Below are positions 1-3,163 of a stretch of DNA of 5,120 bases, one piece after another (positions within the stretch are counted from its first letter, which is position 1; each line of letters starts with the position of its first letter). The notes beneath the pieces are model-generated. The model worked only from the letters and a program-made list of their open reading frames with translations, searched no databases and was not told where the DNA came from. This DNA comes from an uncultured Mucilaginibacter sp. (GTDB lineage Bacteria; Bacteroidota; Bacteroidia; Sphingobacteriales; Sphingobacteriaceae). The translations under genes were made by a program, and so were the position numbers. The stretch lies in NCBI GenBank assembly GCA_903885865.1, contig CAISKH010000412.1, forward strand, positions 1 through 5,120, read 5' to 3'.

Positions 1-1
1 C

Positions 2-268
2 GACCTGGTTATTGACCGCGAAGCTTACCTTGTTTTCAAAAAAGGAGAGAAAGTAGTATTAGCAAAAAAGGAATTTGAATTATTGTATTTATTAGCCTCC
101 AAACCGGGCAAAGTTTATACCCGTGAGGTGATACTGAAAAATATTTGGGAAGATTCGGTTGTGGTTACTAACCGTACCATTGATGTACACATACGCAAAC
201 TCCGGGAAAAACTGGGGGACGATATAGTAGCCACGGTTAAGGGCGTTGGCTATAAATTTGAAGCATAA
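2..268 (+). CDS. OmpR/PhoB-family response regulator, C-terminal DNA-binding domain (5' end missing)
   Basis: This is the last 88 residues of a two-component response regulator that runs off the left edge; the frame is open from base 2 to the TAA at 266-268. The visible part is a complete winged-helix effector domain. It starts with the short beta strands (LVIDREAYLVF), then KEFELLYLLASKPGKV (the usual 'LT..EF.LL..L...pG.v.sR' block, with R41 and the W49 of the next helix), then the recognition helix TNRTIDVHIRKLREKLG (residues 56-72), and ends with the wing hairpin VKGVGYKFEA (GVGY hallmark). The missing N-terminal part should be a phospho-acceptor receiver domain. In this family, phosphorylation by a partner histidine kinase promotes dimerisation and binding to direct DNA repeats. 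The kinase and regulated genes are not in the window. A TTG at 83 could be mistaken for a start, but it lies inside the domain. The family is certain; the regulon cannot be told. Confidence 0.95.
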   Translation, partial: DLVIDREAYLVFKKGEKVVLAKKEFELLYLLASKPGKVYTREVILKNIWEDSVVVTNRTIDVHIRKLREKLGDDIVATVKGVGYKFEA

Positions 269-300
269 AAAGGCCCCCCGATTCATCGGGGGGCCTTTTT
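267..300. terminator. bidirectional hairpin terminator between convergent genes
   Basis: The arms 267-281 and 286-300 are perfectly complementary (AAAAAGGCCCCCCGA against TCGGGGGGCCTTTTT), with a four-base TTCA loop. On the + strand the stem is followed by TTTTTCTTTTT. On the - strand the A-run 267-271 becomes the U-tract. It can therefore end both the response-regulator transcript (+) and the H1-like transcript (-, stop at 322-324). The left A-run begins inside the response-regulator stop codon (TAA 266-268), so the stem starts with essentially no 3' untranslated spacer. Confidence 0.93.
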
Positions 301-321
301 CTTTTTGTAAATAGCTGAAAT

Positions 322-711
322 TTACAAAGCCGGTTTCCTTTTCGCTTTACTTGCAGCTGAACTTGTTTTTGCACTAACAGTTTTCTTAGCGCTTGCAGCG
401 GCTGTTTTTGCTTTGGCAGCAACAGCTTTAACTTTGGTATCGGCCTTTGTTTTTACATTCTTAACAGCTGTTTTCGCTTTTGTAGTGTTAGCCGTGGCGG
501 CTCGCTTAACAGCGCTTTTAGCGGCGGTAGCTTTTTTAGCTACCGATTTTTTAGCCGGCGCTGATTTTTTTGTAAGATCATTAAATTTATCTTCGGCAGC
601 ATCTTTTATATCTTCGACTTTGTCTTTGGTACCATCCCAAAGTTCTTCAATGGTTTCTTTTACCTTCTCAAAAAATCCTTTTTCGTCAGGTTTGGTTGTT
701 TTTGTACTCAT
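322..711 (-). CDS. histone H1-like Lys/Ala-rich basic protein with acidic N-terminus
   Basis: A 129-residue protein in two parts. Residues 1-47 are charged and helix-prone, rich in Glu/Asp and Lys (FFEKVKETIEELWDGTKDK, then EDIKDAAEDKFNDL), resembling the amphipathic stretches of YtxH/CsbD-like stress proteins. Residues 48-129 are almost entirely Lys, Ala, Ser, Thr and Val (e.g. KKSAPAKKSVAKKATAAK), with one Asp and no aromatic residue, and end KAKRKPAL. Such tails resemble the C-terminal domain of eukaryotic histone H1 and bacterial H1-like proteins (Hc1/BphA types), which bind and condense DNA through charge. I infer a nucleoid-associated or stress-protective role; a LEA-like protein is the alternative. 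There is no signal peptide or membrane segment, so it should be cytosolic. The ATG at 709-711 is the only sensible start. The opposite-strand frame at 413-727 is a hydrophobic shadow caused by the Lys/Ala codons. Transcription probably ends at the hairpin at 267-300. A possible -7 element on this strand (TGTATTTG, 753 down to 746) has one mismatch and no -33 partner. Confidence 0.88.
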   Translation of the reverse strand: MSTKTTKPDEKGFFEKVKETIEELWDGTKDKVEDIKDAAEDKFNDLTKKSAPAKKSVAKKATAAKSAVKRAATANTTKAKTAVKNVKTKADTKVKAVAAKAKTAAASAKKTVSAKTSSAASKAKRKPAL

Positions 712-797
712 AATTTTTAATAGTTAGATTGATAATTTTGTTTTTCAAATACAATAACCTCACTAATTAATGTTTGTTTGCGCGAAATTAAAATCGG

Positions 798-826
798 TGT
801 CATTTCGAACATAGCGGGAAATGACA
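798..826. repeat. 9-bp perfect inverted repeat, likely copy of a dispersed Bacteroidota palindrome
   Basis: TGTCATTTC (798-806) and GAAATGACA (818-826) are exact reverse complements around an 11-base loop (807-817); one further G-T pair (797/827) is possible. It lies in the 171-bp gap between two divergently transcribed genes (H1-like, -, and pseudouridine synthase, +), so it is not placed as a terminator and has no T-run matching either transcript end. The core GTCATTTCGA...GAAAT resembles short palindromes I recall as scattered through intergenic regions of Bacteroidota genomes, but copy number cannot be seen here. Operator function is an alternative. Confidence 0.6.
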
Positions 827-866
827 TTTTGGGGTAGGGATATATCACCCATTAAATTAATAACCG

Positions 867-874
867 TATTTTTG
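867..874 (+). promoter_or_regulatory. Bacteroidota -7 promoter element for the pseudouridine synthase gene
   Basis: TATTTTTG matches the phylum's TAnnTTTG -7 consensus exactly and ends 8 bases before the ATG at 883. No TTTG lies at the expected distance for a -33 box; the nearest (828-831) is about 35 bases upstream, too far. Used as drawn, transcription would begin only a few bases before the ATG, giving a very short leader. Confidence 0.5.
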
Positions 875-882
875 CAACTTAT

Positions 883-1602
883 ATGAAATTTCCAAAATTT
901 GCCGACCTTATATTATTTGAAGATGATGACCTTATCGTAATAAACAAGCCGGCCTTTATAAGTTCGCTGGATGAGCGGGAGGGCGGCGAGATCAATATAT
1001 TACGCCTGGCCAAAGATTATTCGCCCGACGCACAAATATGCCACCGGTTAGATAAAGAGACCTCTGGCGCTTTAATTATAGCTAAAAATACCGAAGCATA
1101 CCGCTCTGTAGCTATGCAGTTTGAACGGCGGCAGGTTAACAAGGTATATCATGCCATAATTGACGGCACCCATGTTTTTGAAAATTTACTGGTCGACCTG
1201 CCCATACTGAATGTAGGGAAAGGCAACGTAACCATTAGCAGGCAGGAAGGCAAGCGCGCCGAAACCTGGTTCCAATCCATCAAATACTTTAAACATTATA
1301 CACTGGTTGAATGCCGCCCTGTTACTGGCCGTATGCACCAGATACGTATACATTTGGCTACCCAGCGCGCATCAATAGCCGGCGATGAAATGTATAAGGG
1401 CAAGCCCGTGTTTCTGTCAGCCATTAAACGTAAATATCATTTAGGCAAGGACCAGGAAGAACTGCCCATTATGAAACGTTTTGCCCTGCATGCTTTCGAG
1501 GTTACCTGCAAAATAATGGATGGCACACCCATTACCATACATGCCCCATATCCAAAGGATTTTGAAACGCTGTTGAAGTTGCTGGAGAAGTTTGATTCTT
1601 AG
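883..1602 (+). CDS. RluA-family RNA pseudouridine synthase
   Basis: An intact 239-residue enzyme that isomerises a uridine to pseudouridine in rRNA or tRNA in the cytosol. Family marks appear in order: the entry strand LFEDDDLIVINKPAFI (residues 11-26); the catalytic loop CHRLDKETSGALIIAKN (53-69), whose Asp57 is the invariant nucleophile-type aspartate; NKVYHAIIDG (86-95); the RNA-binding strand GKRAETWF (123-130); and VTGRMHQIRIHLA (147-159), the 'GRTHQIRVHL' motif. The usual HA near the end is FALHAFE (200-206). There is no N-terminal S4 domain, so this is a compact single-domain type. Residues about 172-198 form an insert before RFALHA that I associate with Bacteroidota members. The target uridine (RluA, RluC, RluD or TruC type) cannot be assigned from sequence, so no symbol is given. 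The ATG at 883 is chosen because the catalytic fold begins at once and no earlier in-frame ATG, GTG or TTG exists after the TAA at 853. It has no Shine-Dalgarno sequence, as is normal for the phylum. Confidence 0.95.
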   Translation: MKFPKFADLILFEDDDLIVINKPAFISSLDEREGGEINILRLAKDYSPDAQICHRLDKETSGALIIAKNTEAYRSVAMQFERRQVNKVYHAIIDGTHVFENLLVDLPILNVGKGNVTISRQEGKRAETWFQSIKYFKHYTLVECRPVTGRMHQIRIHLATQRASIAGDEMYKGKPVFLSAIKRKYHLGKDQEELPIMKRFALHAFEVTCKIMDGTPITIHAPYPKDFETLLKLLEKFDS

Positions 1603-1672
1603 TTTTAAGTCCAAAGTCGTTAGTCTTGAGTCAAAAGTCAGACTTAAGACTTAGAAATAGCGACTTAAGACT
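1601..1672. repeat. phased 7-bp repeat array, AGTC then GACT orientation, with hairpin
   Basis: AGTC recurs every 7 bases at 1608, 1615, 1622, 1629 and 1636, with a degenerate AGTT at 1601 overlapping the upstream stop codon. The motif then switches to its reverse complement, GACT, at 1641, 1648, 1662 and 1669, again in 7-base phase with one degenerate unit at 1655. GACTTAAGACT is present twice, exactly (1641-1651 and 1662-1672). The two orientations can pair: 1622-1632 with 1641-1651 gives 11 continuous pairs (one G-U) and an 8-base loop. The array fills the gap between two convergent stop codons (1602 and 1676-1678). Heptamer arrays of this kind are known in intergenic DNA of Bacteroidota and cyanobacteria; I infer a hairpin transcription end or replication-slippage product. 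It lacks a T-run, so it is not a standard intrinsic terminator. Confidence 0.8.
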
Positions 1673-1675
1673 CCC

Positions 1676-2080
1676 TTACCGTATCATCACCCCGGGCTTA
1701 TTAACCACGGGCAGCTTAATAAAGTTAGAATCAACAATACTTTCGGGCAGGAAAATGAATTTTTTATCATATATCTGGGTACCTATGTAGTAGCTTACCC
1801 AGTATTCATTATTTAAGCCAAAGGTTTGCTCATCAATAGGTTCTATCAATTTATAAGCACCATTAGCAATTACCGGGAACATATGGCGCAGGGTAGAGGT
1901 TTTAACCTGCTCGCCGTTTTTTTCGCCATAACCTTTTGAGGTTACCAATACATTTTCAATAGGCTCTTTTTTCAGGTTGATGAGATACACATACCAGGTT
2001 TTGCTTTCAATATTCTCACCTTCCAAAGCCACGGCCACGGCAATATCCTTAACATTATTTTCGGGTAGGTCTTTTATCAT
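1676..2080 (-). CDS. small cytosolic protein of unknown function
   Basis: A 134-residue protein I cannot assign to a named family. It begins MIKDLPENNVKDIAVAVALE and has no signal peptide, membrane segment or cysteine. It alternates strand-like hydrophobic stretches (TWYVYLINLKKEPIENVLV, residues 28-46; NEYWVSYYIGTQIYDKKFIF) with polar turns (KGYGEKNGEQVKTSTLRH, 49-66), suggesting a compact beta-rich fold. It ends PVVNKPGVMIR. Codon use and composition look like a genuine, conserved gene rather than a shadow, and I have the impression of similar short proteins in other Bacteroidota, unverified here. It lies 73 bp downstream of the PorP/SprF gene on the same strand and could be read through, but the gap has room for its own promoter: TATTCTTG (2108 down to 2101) is one base from the -7 consensus. 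It converges on the pseudouridine synthase gene through the heptamer array. The ATG at 2078-2080 is the first start in frame. Confidence 0.8.
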   Translation of the reverse strand: MIKDLPENNVKDIAVAVALEGENIESKTWYVYLINLKKEPIENVLVTSKGYGEKNGEQVKTSTLRHMFPVIANGAYKLIEPIDEQTFGLNNEYWVSYYIGTQIYDKKFIFLPESIVDSNFIKLPVVNKPGVMIR

Positions 2081-2153
2081 TTATAGCGATACATTTTTGG
2101 CAAGAATAGTGAAAATAAGGTGAATTAAATAGCATTTCGGTTAAATATTAACT

Positions 2154-3155
2154 TTAAAATCGCGGACATAACGATGCTTGATTGCTGTTTGATTTTTGCT
2201 TGAATATTAATGAAACTTCGAATGTTGCGGGGTGATAGCCGGATATTGACGATGAAGACAAACTATAATTTATCCCTACGTTGAAATTATTATAATCTAT
2301 ACCTACGTACGGAATATAAGAGTCATTGAACCTGTACCAAAAACCCAGGTATAATTTAGTTGAGTTCAAATTGTTGAAATCATCGCCTGTTTTTACAGCA
2401 TAAGCGGCCCCGATCAGTTCATCATTGATTCCGCCCTGGGTCATAAAAACCCCGCTGAAAAGCATTGATGATAAGGAGTTAACGTTGACCTCGCCACCGA
2501 AATGTATTGTTTCGCGAAATGGAATTTGATATCCTGAAGGATCAAATATTGTTTCGGTAGGTTTATTGCTATGGTATAGCGAAGCACCTGCATAAAAATT
2601 AGCGTTACTGGTATGCAAGGCATATAGTAATCCCGCATTTATATCCAAATATTTGGTGTTAGCATTATTCTCAAAGGATACCGGTATGGCGGGGTCAAAA
2701 AAATCAACATTAAACTGCGATGCAAACGACAATTTGCTAAAATCAATAAATCTGTTTGCAAAACTAACCTGGAAGCCAAGCCCCAGCGTTTGTCTGCCTT
2801 CGGCGGCTAAACTTTTATGGTAAGCAGCTGATACCGATATATAATTACTAAGCAACGCGCCATTTAATGATTTATCAAATAGCCCGCTAAAACCAATTCC
2901 GAACGTATCAAACCTGGGAATATCATCGGGTAAAATTTTAAGATCGGCTGAAACGCTTGTTGTACTATAACTTGCCCCTACGTTCCACCACTGCTGTCTT
3001 TCGTTAAGCGCCAATCTATAAGTACCATCAAAAAACCCTGTTAGTGCCGGATTTAGGGTTAATGGTGATGCAAAATATTGGGTAAAGTGTGGATCCTGGG
3101 CCTTGCACCTGAAGTATAAGGTAATAAACAACATGAAAAAAAGTAAGTATTTCAT
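2154..3155 (-). CDS. PorP/SprF-family type IX secretion outer-membrane protein
   Basis: A 333-residue protein with a signal peptide (MKYLLFFMLFITLYFRCKA, probable cut after Ala19). The mature start QDPHFTQYFASPLTLNPAL is the hallmark of the PorP/SprF family: the 'QDPxFSQY...pl.lNPAltG' block. The remainder is predicted beta-barrel, with alternating aromatic/Gly strands such as GIGFSGLFD, YLDINAGLLYAL, AGASLYHSN, LYLGFWYRF and YVGIDYNNFNVGINYSL. It ends FEVSLIF plus a short tail with a CPRF terminus, which I recall from other family members. Family knowledge: PorP is part of the type IX secretion apparatus, and SprF-type paralogues are partners of particular type B-domain adhesins such as SprB. 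The gene follows the repeat-protein gene by 8 bases (stop TAG 3166-3164, start ATG 3155-3153), so co-transcription is very likely and an SprF-like partner role is the better reading. A Met at residue 8 is an alternative start but would shorten the signal peptide. The charged Arg16 and Lys18 just before the cut site are unusual. Confidence 0.93.
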   Translation of the reverse strand: MKYLLFFMLFITLYFRCKAQDPHFTQYFASPLTLNPALTGFFDGTYRLALNERQQWWNVGASYSTTSVSADLKILPDDIPRFDTFGIGFSGLFDKSLNGALLSNYISVSAAYHKSLAAEGRQTLGLGFQVSFANRFIDFSKLSFASQFNVDFFDPAIPVSFENNANTKYLDINAGLLYALHTSNANFYAGASLYHSNKPTETIFDPSGYQIPFRETIHFGGEVNVNSLSSMLFSGVFMTQGGINDELIGAAYAVKTGDDFNNLNSTKLYLGFWYRFNDSYIPYVGIDYNNFNVGINYSLSSSSISGYHPATFEVSLIFKQKSNSNQASLCPRF

Positions 3156-3163
3156 GCTATTGC

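Larger units (their letters stand above)
712..882. other. divergent intergenic region with promoters of two genes
   Basis: This 171-bp AT-rich gap separates the divergent H1-like gene (-) and the pseudouridine synthase gene (+). Promoters for both must lie here unless they are read from elsewhere. It holds the inverted repeat at 798-826, a clean + strand -7 element at 867-874 and a weak - strand candidate at 753-746. No small gene with plausible coding character is seen. Confidence 0.7.

Noticed and set aside
92..422. Two minus-strand open frames (92-286 and 237-422)
   Set aside because: The first lies opposite the response-regulator domain, the second crosses the terminator and overlaps the H1-like gene in another frame; neither has protein-like composition.
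413..727. A 104-residue hydrophobic open frame on the + strand, looking like a membrane protein
   Set aside because: It is the complement of the Lys/Ala-rich gene on the other strand; Lys and Ala codons read backwards give Phe, Leu, Ala and Val, which mimics membrane segments.
2101..2108. TATTCTTG on the - strand as promoter for the 134-residue gene
   Set aside because: One mismatch to TAnnTTTG and no TTTG partner at the -33 distance; such matches are common by chance in AT-rich DNA, so it is mentioned only in the gene entry.
2140..2152. Near-palindrome GTTAAATATTAAC beside the PorP/SprF stop codon, considered as a terminator
   Set aside because: Only a 5-bp AT-rich stem with a three-base loop and no T-run on the relevant strand; too weak.
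2441..2638. A 65-residue minus-strand frame inside the PorP/SprF gene
   Set aside because: It is an alternate frame of a gene with clear family motifs.
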